Of a DNA stretch of 64,000 nt, positions 17,934-27,931 are shown piece by piece. Origin of the DNA: Deltaproteobacteria bacterium HGW-Deltaproteobacteria-19 (lineage in GTDB: Bacteria; Desulfobacterota; Syntrophia; Syntrophales; PHBD01). The stretch is taken from the NCBI GenBank assembly GCA_002841865.1, contig PHBD01000014.1, positions 1 to 64,000 of the forward strand. The letters are read 5' to 3'. Below the pieces are notes generated by a model, which did no database searches, was not told where the DNA came from, and saw only the letters and a program-made list of their open reading frames with translations. Numbering within the stretch: position 1 is the stretch's first letter; each line of letters begins with the position of its first letter. Made by a program: the position numbers and the translations under genes.

Positions 17934-18071
17934 CAGCTGCGCCAGAACAGGGCCTGCCGGCCGGTCCCGGCGGCAGGAAAGAGGCAACCGGTCAGGCGGG
18001 CCGCGCGTCCCGGAGCGCGGCGGCCCGTCATACGCTCCTTCCTCTGGAACCGATCCAACGGAGGTGAAGGA

Positions 18072-18722
18072 ATGTTGACTGCCGTCATTCTCCTGTCTGC
18101 CGTTCCTCTCCTGGCGGGCCTTCTCTATTTCAGGAAACGGCAGTCGCTGCCGGGGATCGCCCTGACCAAGCCCTCCCTGTCGGCGCTCTTTGTCCTGGCC
18201 GCCCTGACCGGCTCCCATGGCCACCCCCAATATTTCGCATTCATCCTCGCGGGTTTGCTGTTCTGCCTGGCCGGCGACGTGTTCCTCATTTCCGCCTCGA
18301 GGAAGTTTTTCCTGGCGGGCCTCATCGCATTCCTGGCCGGGCACGTTTTTTACAGCATCGCTTTCTACACCGTGGCGTCGCCGGGCAGTTCGACCCTGTT
18401 TGCCGCGACGGCGTGCTGCCTGCTGAGCGGCGCCTTCTTTCTCCGGATCAGGCCGTACCTGGGAACCATGATGCTCCCGGTTGCGGCCTATGTCGCAATC
18501 ATTACGATCATGGTCATCGGCGCCGCGACCCTCATGGGTGAAAGCGGGCTGCCGGTCGGCGGACGGGCTTTGGCCCTGACAGGCGCCGTCTTCTTCTATC
18601 TGTCGGATCTCTTCGTCGCCCGCGAGCGGTTTGTGAAGCATGAATTCCTGAATCGCCTGGTCGGCCTGCCCCTGTATTACGCGGGCCAGTTCATGATCGC
18701 GTTCTCCACATCGCTTCTGTGA
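18072..18722 (+). CDS. YhhN family (lysoplasmalogenase-like) membrane protein
   Basis: Multi-TM; LTKPSLSALFVLAAL, LLFCLAGDVFLI, GALMFYLSDL-like FFYLSDLFVARERFV. Confidence 0.75.
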   Translation: MLTAVILLSAVPLLAGLLYFRKRQSLPGIALTKPSLSALFVLAALTGSHGHPQYFAFILAGLLFCLAGDVFLISASRKFFLAGLIAFLAGHVFYSIAFYTVASPGSSTLFAATACCLLSGAFFLRIRPYLGTMMLPVAAYVAIITIMVIGAATLMGESGLPVGGRALALTGAVFFYLSDLFVARERFVKHEFLNRLVGLPLYYAGQFMIAFSTSLL

Positions 18723-18990
18723 ACACATCAACCTGATGGCGTTGCTCCTGACGAGTCCGGCTTCCATGCCTGAAACAGTCCATTCCGTCGGCCCGATACA
18801 CACGGGCCTGTCCCGACGGACCGGGAAACCACTTTTCTGATACCCGGTTGCCACCGGCGGAAAATTCATTTCGGTTGACAGGGAAAGAATCGTTTCTTAT
18901 CCTGCACAGCAAGCGAAAACAGCGATCGCCTCTGCTGTTCGTGAACATCCTGAAGACGTTCCAGAGGCAGGCGACGGGTCAAAGATCGGC

Positions 18991-20061
18991 GTGCTCCGTC
19001 TTCCGGCCGAGCGTTTCGTTCATGCTCGAAAAAAGAAAGGACTCCCCGTGGGTGTGAAGCATTTCCCTCTTGCCGTTTTTCATTACGCTCTTTCTCTCAC
19101 CGCCCAGATTCTCAGCCTGGGAATGGCCGTCGTCCTGATCGCAACCGCATACTCAGTGACCGTTCCCCGCCTTGCTCCGTACGGCATATCGATGGGAAAA
19201 GACTATCGATATGCCAAGGCCGCCTTCGCGCTCGAACAGACGATCACGAAGCCCGTCCGCGCTGTGATCCCCATCCGGATCGGCGGGCACGACATGACGC
19301 CATGGATTGTCCTGGTTGCGGCATTTGTCCTGACCTTCTGGTTCAATACCCTGAGCCACCGCTATTTCTACGAGGGACAGTACCATCGCTACCAGAAGAA
19401 GTTCGATGACATGAAGAGCCGGCTGCGTATATCCGATCACGCGATGCGCGCCCTGCCGATCGGCCAGCGGCTGGACCAGCTCAAAACGGCGAAGCGGAAG
19501 GAGCGTGAACAGATCCTCCGGGAATTTGCCGAGGCGAAGCGGAAACTCGACGAGAAGGGGCGTGAACTTGCCTTTCTGTCCATCGACGTCGTGGACTCCA
19601 CGGGCATGAAGCAGGACGAGGACAAGGCCGTCGTTCAGAACGATTTCACCCGGTACCGCCAGTTCGTCAGCGGGATCTTCGACGAACACAGGTGCCTGAA
19701 GTCGACCTGGACGCCTGACGGGGTCATGGCCTGCTTCCCGGCCGTGGACGATGCCGTGCGCGCCGCCCGCGCCGTCATCACCGATCTGGATACGTTCAAC
19801 CGGGAGGTCAGGCAGCTGCGGCGCGAGTTTGCCGTCCGCTGCGGTGTGAACTCGGGATTCGTCATCTACGACGGAAGCGTACCCCTCGAGGAGATCAGCG
19901 ATCCTGCCATCGATATCGCCGGGCACATGCAGAAGCATGCCGACCGGAACGCGATCGGCATCCCGAAACCTGTCATTGAACCGTCCCTCGTTAACAGCGG
20001 CTTCACGCCGTCAGGCAAAGTCATCGACGGGTACGAAATTTTCGAATGGAAAAAGGGCTGA
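18991..20061 (+). CDS. Membrane-anchored adenylate/guanylate cyclase-domain protein
   Basis: Two TM segments, coiled-coil, then LAFLSIDVVDSTGMKQDED…TPDGVMACFPAVDDAVRAARAVI…VRCGVNSGFVIYD; real start may be GTG near 19048. Confidence 0.75.
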   Translation: MLRLPAERFVHARKKKGLPVGVKHFPLAVFHYALSLTAQILSLGMAVVLIATAYSVTVPRLAPYGISMGKDYRYAKAAFALEQTITKPVRAVIPIRIGGHDMTPWIVLVAAFVLTFWFNTLSHRYFYEGQYHRYQKKFDDMKSRLRISDHAMRALPIGQRLDQLKTAKRKEREQILREFAEAKRKLDEKGRELAFLSIDVVDSTGMKQDEDKAVVQNDFTRYRQFVSGIFDEHRCLKSTWTPDGVMACFPAVDDAVRAARAVITDLDTFNREVRQLRREFAVRCGVNSGFVIYDGSVPLEEISDPAIDIAGHMQKHADRNAIGIPKPVIEPSLVNSGFTPSGKVIDGYEIFEWKKG

Positions 20062-20229
20062 AGCGGGCCCTCTTGAGCCATCTCTCGTCCGATTCGCCGG
20101 ATCCCTTCAAACCGCCGTTCAGTTGGTCTCAGAAAACTCTCCGCTCGTGGAGGTATACAGGGGACGGGCTTGTCTGCATCCACCTTTCGTCGCGTCATTC
20201 CCGGATCGACGTTTTCCGATACCTGCTTT

Positions 20230-20853
20230 TTATGGAAGCAGGAGTCCGATGATCGCCAGGATCACCGCCTGAAAGAAACGGATGACCGGGTCCAGGACGC
20301 CGAGATACAACAGGCCGATGATGATGAAAAAACCGAAGGGCTCGATCCGGGCCAGGGCGTTCTGAACCTTCACGGAGGTGAAGCCCATGAGGATTTTCGA
20401 CCCGTCCAGCGGCGGGATGGGGATGAGGTTGAAGGCGGCCAGGATGATGTTGATTTTCGCCAGGTAATAGAGAAACGTCGCAATGGTCCCGGACGGCTGC
20501 GGCTCCAGGATCCGGTACAGGAGAAAAGCGAGGAAGGCCAGGATCATGTTGGCGACGATTCCCGCCGAGGAGACCAGGATCAGTCCCATGCGGGCGTTGC
20601 GGATATAGGCGAGATTGAAGGGTACCGGTTTTGCCCAGCCGAAACCGACAAGGAACAGCATGATCGTTCCGATCGGGTCGAGGTGACTGATTGGATTCAG
20701 GGTCAGTCTGCCCATCGCTTTCGCGGTGGGATCCCCCATCCTCCATGCAACCCAGCCGTGGGCCAGCTCGTGGATGATGATGGAATACAGGAGCGGGATC
20801 GCCAGGAGAACGAAGGTCAGCGGATCTCGGATCAGCAGGTTGAGCAAACCCAT
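20230..20853 (-). CDS. Site-2 protease family (M50) membrane metalloprotease
   Basis: HELAHGWVAWRMGDPTAKAMGRLTLNPISHLDPIGT; NLIPIPPLDGSKIL. Confidence 0.9.
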   Translation of the reverse strand: MGLLNLLIRDPLTFVLLAIPLLYSIIIHELAHGWVAWRMGDPTAKAMGRLTLNPISHLDPIGTIMLFLVGFGWAKPVPFNLAYIRNARMGLILVSSAGIVANMILAFLAFLLYRILEPQPSGTIATFLYYLAKINIILAAFNLIPIPPLDGSKILMGFTSVKVQNALARIEPFGFFIIIGLLYLGVLDPVIRFFQAVILAIIGLLLP

Positions 20854-21181
20854 TCAATGGTCTCCCTTCGGAAGATTCGGACGTACAGGCTGCATGGTAC
20901 ACGTCCGGCGGCGGCAATACCAGATTGATTTTCAGCGGCCGCTGTCGTATTTCACCAACTGCGGGATGCATCTCAGTTCAGGCAGACCCGATTTCCCGAG
21001 TCGTTGAAAACCATACCGACAGGCGAAGTGATGATGACAAGCGAGATGGAAATCCGAAAAAGGCTGGAAACCGACCGGCGAATAGACAGGTTTCATTTTC
21101 GCGGTGCCGACGGCCGCTTCATCTGACTGGAGACGGTTGCGCGATCGGTCAGGCGGACGATTACTGCAGAAAGGAGGAGCC

Positions 21182-22525
21182 ATGAGCGACAGCGCAGCGA
21201 AAGAGCGGGATCGTTTCCTTGCCGGCCTTGCCGGACTCTTTTCCGTCTCCGTCTCCGATTTGCGTGGCATTATCGTCGGATTCCATGAAGATATGGCGCA
21301 CGGCCTGGCCGGGGAGCGGAGTTCCCTGCAAATGATTCCCTCCTTTGTGGGCCGTCCCACGGGCAGGGAAAAGGGGCGGTTTCTCGCCCTTGACCTGGGC
21401 GGGACGAACTGCCGCGTCCTGGAGGTGGAGCTCGACGGAAGGGGCGGGGCCTCGATCGCAGCGGCGAGCCGTTTTGTGATTCCGCAGGACTGCATGCACG
21501 ACGAAGGCGAGCGGCTCTTCGATTTCCTTGCCGGGTGCATCGACTCCTTTATCCGGGAACATGCCCGCCGGGAAAGGAGGCGGGAACGGGTCCTCGCTTT
21601 CACGTTCTCCTTCCCCGTGGAGCAGCATTCGGTATCTTCCGGCACACTCATCGGCTGGACGAAAGCGTTCACGGCCTCCGGCGTGGAAGGTGAGGACGTC
21701 GCGGCGCTGCTTTCCGGGGCCATGAAGCGCAGAGGGCTCGGATCCGTCCGCATCGCGGCCCTGACGAACGACACCGTGGGGACGCTCGTGGCCGGATGCT
21801 ACGCCGACCGTTCCTGCGACATGGGTGTAATCCTCGGGACGGGGACAAACGCCTGCTATTTCGAGAACACAGCCCGGATCGGGAAGTTTCCCGGGCCCTT
21901 CCGCTCCGTGGAGATGATCGTCAACATGGAGTGGGGGAATTTCGACCGGCTGAAAGCCAACCGGTATGATGCGATGCTCGATGCGGCCTCTCCCAACCCC
22001 GGCCGGCAGCAACTGGAGAAAATGGTGTCGGGCATGTACCTGGGAGAGATCGCCCGGCTTATAATCCGGGAGATGATGGAGCGGCGCCTGCTCTTCGAAG
22101 AGGGGTACCATCCGACCTTTTCTGCGCCCTATGCGTTCACAACGGAGCATCTGTCCCTCCTGGCGGGAGGCTGTGACGAGGTATTCGCCGATCTCGGTCT
22201 TGCAAACCTCCCGGACGAGGACCAGGCGGCAATGCTTGAGATCGGCCGTCTTGTCGCCCTCCGGTCCGCGTGTGTCGCCGGCGCTGCGATCGCCGCCGTC
22301 ATAACCTGGATGGAGCCCGGTCTGGAGGCAGACCATGCCGTGGCGATCGACGGAGCGCTGTTTGAAAAATACCCGGGATACCGGCATAACATGCAGGCTG
22401 TCATGATCGAGCTTCTCGGAGACAGGGCTGGAAGGATCGCGCTTGTGCCCGCCAGGGACGGTTCGGGAATCGGCGCCGCCGTTGTCGCCGCCGTGGCGGC
22501 CAAGACCAGCCGCCGGATTGCATGA
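21182..22525 (+). CDS. Hexokinase (eukaryotic-type hexokinase fold)
   Basis: FLALDLGGTNCRVLEVEL, FTFSFPVEQHSVSSGTLIGWTKAF, ALTNDTVGTLVAGCY, VILGTGTNACYFE. Confidence 0.9.
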   Translation: MSDSAAKERDRFLAGLAGLFSVSVSDLRGIIVGFHEDMAHGLAGERSSLQMIPSFVGRPTGREKGRFLALDLGGTNCRVLEVELDGRGGASIAAASRFVIPQDCMHDEGERLFDFLAGCIDSFIREHARRERRRERVLAFTFSFPVEQHSVSSGTLIGWTKAFTASGVEGEDVAALLSGAMKRRGLGSVRIAALTNDTVGTLVAGCYADRSCDMGVILGTGTNACYFENTARIGKFPGPFRSVEMIVNMEWGNFDRLKANRYDAMLDAASPNPGRQQLEKMVSGMYLGEIARLIIREMMERRLLFEEGYHPTFSAPYAFTTEHLSLLAGGCDEVFADLGLANLPDEDQAAMLEIGRLVALRSACVAGAAIAAVITWMEPGLEADHAVAIDGALFEKYPGYRHNMQAVMIELLGDRAGRIALVPARDGSGIGAAVVAAVAAKTSRRIA

Positions 22526-22594
22526 GGTTGGCGCCCCCGTGTCGGAACGTCCGATCGTCAATATCCGCCAGCAATGGCTTACTCAAGAGGGATC

Positions 22595-23848
22595 ATGAAA
22601 TTTTCAAAATACCACATCTCCGGGGAGATCAAGGAAAACCTGTCACGACTTGGTTTTAAGAGGCCGACGGACATTCAGTTCAAGGCCATTCCCTCCATCA
22701 TGAACGGAGAAGACGTTCTGGCCATCGCCCAGACGGGAACGGGGAAGACCGCGGCCTTCGCCATACCGATCGTCGATCGAATCCACAAGGCCAAGAGCAG
22801 CAGGCGCTCTGCCGGCATCCGCTGCATTGTCATGGTTCCGACCCGTGAACTCGCTTTGCAGATTGGAGAGGTCTTCACGAGCATTGCCAGTCACACGAAC
22901 GTGAAGGCATTTTCACTCCACGGCGGCGTGGAGCAGGATTCGCAGGTCAAACGGCTTCAGGACGGCATCGACATCCTGGTTGCAACTCCGGGACGGATGT
23001 TCGATCTCATCCATCAGGGATACATTCGCCTCGACCGTATCAACACACTGGTCCTCGATGAAGCCGACCGCATGCTGGACCTGGGTTTCATCGAGGACAT
23101 CAAGTCCGTGAAAAGAAAGCTCACGACGAAGCATCAGACCCTTTTCTTCTCGGCGACCATCAATCCGGAAATTAAGAAACTTGCGTTTTCACAGGTGAGA
23201 AGCACCGCAATCCGGATTCAGATCTCTCCGGAGGACCCCGTCTCAAAAAATGTTTCCCACGCGGTCATGTTTGTGGAAATGGACGACAAGCGTTTCTTTC
23301 TGGAGAGATTCATCCGGGAACATCCTGAAAGCAGGATCATCGTATTTGTCAGGACCCGCGTTCGCGCCGAAAGGGTTGCGAAAGCGATGGAGAGGGCACG
23401 GATTCCCGCGCTTTCCATCCATGGCGCAAAAGACCAGGACGAGAGGACCGCTGTGATGAAGCAGTTCAAGGACGGAGACTGCAGCATCCTGATCGCCACG
23501 GATGTCAGTGCACGTGGGATCGATATTCCGGACGTCAACTATGTCATAAACTACGATTTGCCGGAGAAGTCCGAGAATTACGTCCATCGGGTGGGAAGAA
23601 CCGGACGGGGCGTCAACAAAGGGGTGGCAATCTCATTCTGCAGCGAGGACGAGAAAGCGCGCCTGGAAGAGATCCAGCAATTTTTGAACAAAGAGATTGA
23701 AGTGATCAAGATCGATAAAGGGGACTATGCCAGAACGCTCGACATCTCCGGGGAAGAACCCAGCCTGCAGGCAATGATCGAAGAGCACGAGGCATGGGTC
23801 AGGACGAAAAAGAAGAAGAAAAAGTCCCCCTGGGTCAAGGCAAAGTAG
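22595..23848 (+). CDS. DEAD-box RNA helicase (RhlE-like)
   Basis: AQTGTGKTAAFAIP, PTRELALQI, VLDEADRML, FSATI, ARGIDIPDVNYVINYDLP, HRVGRTGR. Confidence 0.92.
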   Translation: MKFSKYHISGEIKENLSRLGFKRPTDIQFKAIPSIMNGEDVLAIAQTGTGKTAAFAIPIVDRIHKAKSSRRSAGIRCIVMVPTRELALQIGEVFTSIASHTNVKAFSLHGGVEQDSQVKRLQDGIDILVATPGRMFDLIHQGYIRLDRINTLVLDEADRMLDLGFIEDIKSVKRKLTTKHQTLFFSATINPEIKKLAFSQVRSTAIRIQISPEDPVSKNVSHAVMFVEMDDKRFFLERFIREHPESRIIVFVRTRVRAERVAKAMERARIPALSIHGAKDQDERTAVMKQFKDGDCSILIATDVSARGIDIPDVNYVINYDLPEKSENYVHRVGRTGRGVNKGVAISFCSEDEKARLEEIQQFLNKEIEVIKIDKGDYARTLDISGEEPSLQAMIEEHEAWVRTKKKKKKSPWVKAK

Positions 23849-23887
23849 CGAAAACAGTAAATGCAGCACAATCATGGAGGTCTGGAC

Positions 23888-24901
23888 ATGAACGGCGTAA
23901 TCTCCGACATCACCGTGAAAGGTTTCTTCAAACAGTCAATGGTGCTTTTCGCGGCAATCGTTTGCCTGTTGACGCCGGCTCCAGCGGTATATGCCCAGCC
24001 GGCGCTGCTCGATGCCGGCATGAGTCCCGATCGGGCCGTATGGGCCTTTGATCGGGATGTGCACGATGCCGCGAAGGATGTCCGGTTCTGGATGCGCGTC
24101 CAGAGGCAGGGGAATCTGAATCAATACGGCACCTTTGATTATTATTTCAGGGTCCGGGTGTTCAGGCCGGACAGTTCGGAGGTGTGGAACACGCAGTATG
24201 GCTTTAACGAGCAGGGCTATTCCGAGCAGACCTTCACCTTCCCGAACTTTTTTTATGACCGGAGCCCGGACAGGCGGTCGCCCTCCTTCGGCACCTGGAG
24301 GGTAAGGACGGCCGTTGTTGAAAAGGATACCAAAAGGGAAGTCTCGGTAAAAGAGTATTCGCTCCAGTTCATCGATGGAAAGAAACCGGCGCCACCTCCA
24401 ACAGCCGGTCCTGCCGTGGGAAGCGGTAAACCGTTTCCCGTTCCTCGTTTTCAGTACGGCAAATGGGTCTTGAAGGACTGGGGCATCGGCATCTATGACG
24501 AAGTGGTCACAGGAAATAATACTTATGACAGAGAAATCAAGGAGTTGAACTCCCGCGACACGTTCTCGGTCAAGGAGGTTATGAATGCCTGGTCAAAGGG
24601 ACACAAGTTCGGCGCCCTGCTTGCGGGTCCACCGGTCAAAACATACATCAACAGCAACAACATGCCCCTGTATCTCTTCGGCTACATCCTGAAGCGGCCC
24701 GGCGGCGAAATCGACGGCCGGAACCCGCAACATCGGGTCAGCCAGTATTGCAACAACCCGGGTTCGCTCATCTTCCCGTTCGACCTGAGAAAGCCGGGTC
24801 GTTACCGTCTGGAGTTCCTGCTGAGGGAGCGCGACAGGCCTTCATGGGAAGAGTCGTCCTGGGTTCCCATCGGGGGAATCGACTTTACCCTGACCGAATA
24901 G
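23888..24901 (+). CDS. Secreted protein of unknown function
   Basis: Signal peptide FFKQSMVLFAAIVCLLTPAPAVYAQP; no recognised domain. Confidence 0.65.
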   Translation: MNGVISDITVKGFFKQSMVLFAAIVCLLTPAPAVYAQPALLDAGMSPDRAVWAFDRDVHDAAKDVRFWMRVQRQGNLNQYGTFDYYFRVRVFRPDSSEVWNTQYGFNEQGYSEQTFTFPNFFYDRSPDRRSPSFGTWRVRTAVVEKDTKREVSVKEYSLQFIDGKKPAPPPTAGPAVGSGKPFPVPRFQYGKWVLKDWGIGIYDEVVTGNNTYDREIKELNSRDTFSVKEVMNAWSKGHKFGALLAGPPVKTYINSNNMPLYLFGYILKRPGGEIDGRNPQHRVSQYCNNPGSLIFPFDLRKPGRYRLEFLLRERDRPSWEESSWVPIGGIDFTLTE

Positions 24902-25056
24902 AACGGGGAGTGCCGGAGCCCATTTTCAGCAAGGGCATTGTGCGACTTGACATGACGGCTTCCATTGGGGGATAAACTCCAAGGGGGCGTATTGACCAGG
25001 AAACAGGCTGATTTACAAACGGAACCGGGGCAGTCTCGCATTGGGAGGTGTGAATC

Positions 25057-26001
25057 ATGAAAAAGAATCTCACCCTTTTTGTCATGTTGTTGCTGGCACT
25101 GATTGTTTCCTGTGCCCCCACGGGCAGTTCACGCTACCGCGAAGGCAGCAACGTGGGGCAGGAGACCGGCATGACGGTGCAGGACGAGCAGCGTCTGACG
25201 GAGGAAGCGCTTCCCAAGATGATGAAAGACTATCCTCCGGCCCAAAACCAGGAGCTGCAGAGGTATGTTTCCAGTCTGGGCATGAAAATCGTCAGGGAGA
25301 ACAACCTGGAAGGAAACCCCTATCATTATGACTTCAAGGTTGTCGACGTCGTCGATGTCAACGCGTTTGCGATGCCGGCGGGAAAGATCTTTGTGACCGC
25401 ACCGCTGATCGCGACGGCATCCAATGAAGCAGAGCTGGCTGGGGTCATTTCCCACGAGGTCGGCCACGTTGTGGCCAGGCACTCGGCGGAGCGGATGTAT
25501 GCAATGGAAAAGGCCCAGAAGAAGACGTGGCTGTACGCGGCAGGAGGGGCCGTGGTGGGTGCCGCCGCCGGTCTGGGCCTGGGGGTATTGCTTTGCGAAA
25601 GAGGCGACGCGGCATGCCTTGCAAAAGCGGCAGCCGTGGGAGGCGTGGTCGGCGCAGGGGGAGGCCTGCTCGCACAGAAATACACCTTCCTGGTCAATTC
25701 GCGGGAAGACGAACTGGAGGCGGACCGCCTTGGGTTCAGGTATGCCGTGGGCAGCGGGTACGACAAGGACCAGGTCGGGAAATTCTATGAAAAGCTCCTC
25801 ACCATGGAAAAGAAGTCACAGCAGGGTGGCGGAGCCGTGTTGAAGAGTCTTTCCGATGCGATGAGCACGCACCCTCCCAGCGAGGAGAGGGTGAAGCAGA
25901 TGAACGAGCTGGCCGCGAAAAGCCCGGAAAGAAAGGCTGTTACGAATACCCCGGGATTCACCAGGGCCAGGCAGCTCGCGGCGGGACTGCGAAAGAAATA
26001 G
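25057..26001 (+). CDS. M48 family metalloprotease lipoprotein
   Basis: Lipobox LLALIVSCAP, VISHEVGHVVARHSAERM, EDELEADRLGFRY. Confidence 0.92.
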   Translation: MKKNLTLFVMLLLALIVSCAPTGSSRYREGSNVGQETGMTVQDEQRLTEEALPKMMKDYPPAQNQELQRYVSSLGMKIVRENNLEGNPYHYDFKVVDVVDVNAFAMPAGKIFVTAPLIATASNEAELAGVISHEVGHVVARHSAERMYAMEKAQKKTWLYAAGGAVVGAAAGLGLGVLLCERGDAACLAKAAAVGGVVGAGGGLLAQKYTFLVNSREDELEADRLGFRYAVGSGYDKDQVGKFYEKLLTMEKKSQQGGGAVLKSLSDAMSTHPPSEERVKQMNELAAKSPERKAVTNTPGFTRARQLAAGLRKK

Positions 26002-26008
26002 CGGCGGC

Positions 26009-26045
26009 AAGGCCTTCCCGGCGATGAGAAGGCTTTCTTTTTTTT
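26009..26045 (+). terminator. Rho-independent terminator
   Basis: AAGGCCTTC-N10-GAAGGCTTT stem (one G-U) followed by CTTTTTTTT. Confidence 0.75.
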
Positions 26046-26164
26046 CACCCGGCCACGTGAATTGCCGCCCGGGAGCGGAAATCAGGCGCTAAATGTGATA
26101 CAGGACGCGAAACGGAGGGCACTCCGTTTGTGCGGGAATTCTTCGAGTCATGCGGGCCGTATCC

Positions 26165-26758
26165 ATGAGAATCAGCCTTCATCACATTTTTGTCGCCGTC
26201 GTGGTCGTCCTGTTCGGCGCCTCTCTTTTCTTCACGGTCCAGGTGGTCGCCTTCAAGAAGAGCCTGGCGCCCGGCTCCGCCGCCCCGGGCCTGAAAAGCG
26301 GCCAGGCGGCGGTCGTCACGAACACCATTGACGGCGACGAGGTGATCGTCAAGTGGGGCGAAGAGTCGCTCCGGGTCCGGCTTCTCGGGATCTATTCCTA
26401 TGATCCGACCGCCGACGATCCCCTGGTCAAACCCATGGCCAGGCAGGCGTTTCTCCACCTGGACAAAACCCTCCGCAACCGGGAGGTCGAGATCGTCTTC
26501 GACGAGCTGAAGTTCGATTCCCGGAAGCGGCTCCTCGCCTATCTCCAGAAAGACGGCGCCGACGTCGGACTGGAGATGATCGCCGGGGGCCTGGCCCTGG
26601 CCTACACGAAATACCCCTTCTCCAGGATGAATCCCTATCTCCTGGCGCAGGAAAAGGCCATGCAGGACAAGGCGGGTCTCTGGGCGGACCGGCAGCTGGC
26701 CCTCCGGTCCAGCCAGCTGAAGATCCTCTGGGATACGGAAAGGACGAGGGGAGACTGA
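26165..26758 (+). CDS. Thermonuclease (SNase)-like protein
   Basis: TIDGDEVIVKWGEESLRVRLLGIYSYDP…GGLALAYTKYPFSRMNPYLLAQEKAMQDKAGLW. Confidence 0.75.
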   Translation: MRISLHHIFVAVVVVLFGASLFFTVQVVAFKKSLAPGSAAPGLKSGQAAVVTNTIDGDEVIVKWGEESLRVRLLGIYSYDPTADDPLVKPMARQAFLHLDKTLRNREVEIVFDELKFDSRKRLLAYLQKDGADVGLEMIAGGLALAYTKYPFSRMNPYLLAQEKAMQDKAGLWADRQLALRSSQLKILWDTERTRGD

Positions 26759-26760
26759 CC

Positions 26761-27816
26761 GTGTACCGAATCCTTCAGCTCTTCCTGCGAAAAAGCCGGG
26801 TCCTCACGGCGGCGAACATCAAGGTGAAGGCCTCCGCGTTCTTCGTGCTGCTCCTCTGGTACGCGGCCTCGGGCTTCCTGTATTTCGAACTTCCGGGAAA
26901 ACCGGACCTGAACTGGACGGACGCACTCTGGTGGGCCCTGGTGACGATGGCGACGGTCGGCTACGGGGACATGTTTCCCGTCACGCCGGGAGGGCGTTAC
27001 CTGGTCGGCGTGCCGGCGATGGTCTTCGGAATCGGTTTCCTCGGCTACCTGATTTCCGAGATCGCCGGAACCATCCTTGAAACCCGGTCCAGGAGGCTGA
27101 AAGGCATGATCGATATCACCGCGAAAAACCACATCCTGATCGTCAATTTCAACCAGATCGACAAGGTGTTGAAGCTGATCCGGGAGCTGAAGGCCGACCC
27201 GCTGACGCAGGACCGGGCCATCTGCCTCGTCGACGACACCCTGGATGAGCTGCCGGCGGAGCTTCACACCCGGGGCGTCCTGTTCCTCAAGGGCGATCCG
27301 ACCCGGCAGGAGATCCTGCGGCGGGCGAACATCGCCGAAGCGAGTCATGCGATCGTCCTGGCGAAGGATCCTGCGGACATCCATTCCGACGACCGGAACC
27401 TGGCGACCACCCTCGTTATTGAGAGCCTGAATCCCCGGATCTTTTCCGTCGTGGAAGCGGTCAGCGCGGAGAAAATCGAGCAGCTGCGCATGGCCGGTGC
27501 CGACAGTGTCATCTGCGCCTCCGAGCTGGCCACCGGCCTGATCATCCAGGAACTTCAGGACCCCGGTGTCCAGAACGTTATCCAAGACCTGGTCAGCGAT
27601 ATCAGCGGACATCAGATCTATTTCGTACCCATCAAAAAGATGTCGAGGTGGGAGTACGGGGAACTGGTCGGCTGGGGGCTTGCCAACGGCCACACGGTCA
27701 TCGGGCTCGTAAGGGGGGGATGTCCGCTGCTCAACTGCCGGGCAGCGGAAACCATCCGGGATAGCGACCGGGCCATCATCATCAGCGGCATCCGGGCGGA
27801 CGGGGTCGTCGTTTAG
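26761..27816 (+). CDS. Kch-type potassium channel with TrkA-N (RCK) domain
   Basis: Selectivity filter TMATVGYGDMFPVT followed by HILIVNFNQIDKVLKLIRELK…LFLKGDPTRQEILRRANIAEASHAIVLA. Confidence 0.88.
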   Translation: MYRILQLFLRKSRVLTAANIKVKASAFFVLLLWYAASGFLYFELPGKPDLNWTDALWWALVTMATVGYGDMFPVTPGGRYLVGVPAMVFGIGFLGYLISEIAGTILETRSRRLKGMIDITAKNHILIVNFNQIDKVLKLIRELKADPLTQDRAICLVDDTLDELPAELHTRGVLFLKGDPTRQEILRRANIAEASHAIVLAKDPADIHSDDRNLATTLVIESLNPRIFSVVEAVSAEKIEQLRMAGADSVICASELATGLIIQELQDPGVQNVIQDLVSDISGHQIYFVPIKKMSRWEYGELVGWGLANGHTVIGLVRGGCPLLNCRAAETIRDSDRAIIISGIRADGVVV

Positions 27817-27931
27817 GACGAAATCCTGTCCCGACCTCTGCGCCGGCGAGCGCCGGTGGGAGAATAAGCCTGCCCACCCGTGGTTCCCTCCGGCGGTCTC
27901 GCAGGCAAGTCAAGCAGGGAGTAAAAACCCA

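Noticed and set aside
17343-18869. 508-aa minus-strand ORF
   Set aside because: Covers the opposite strand of two well-supported genes; composition of a shadow ORF
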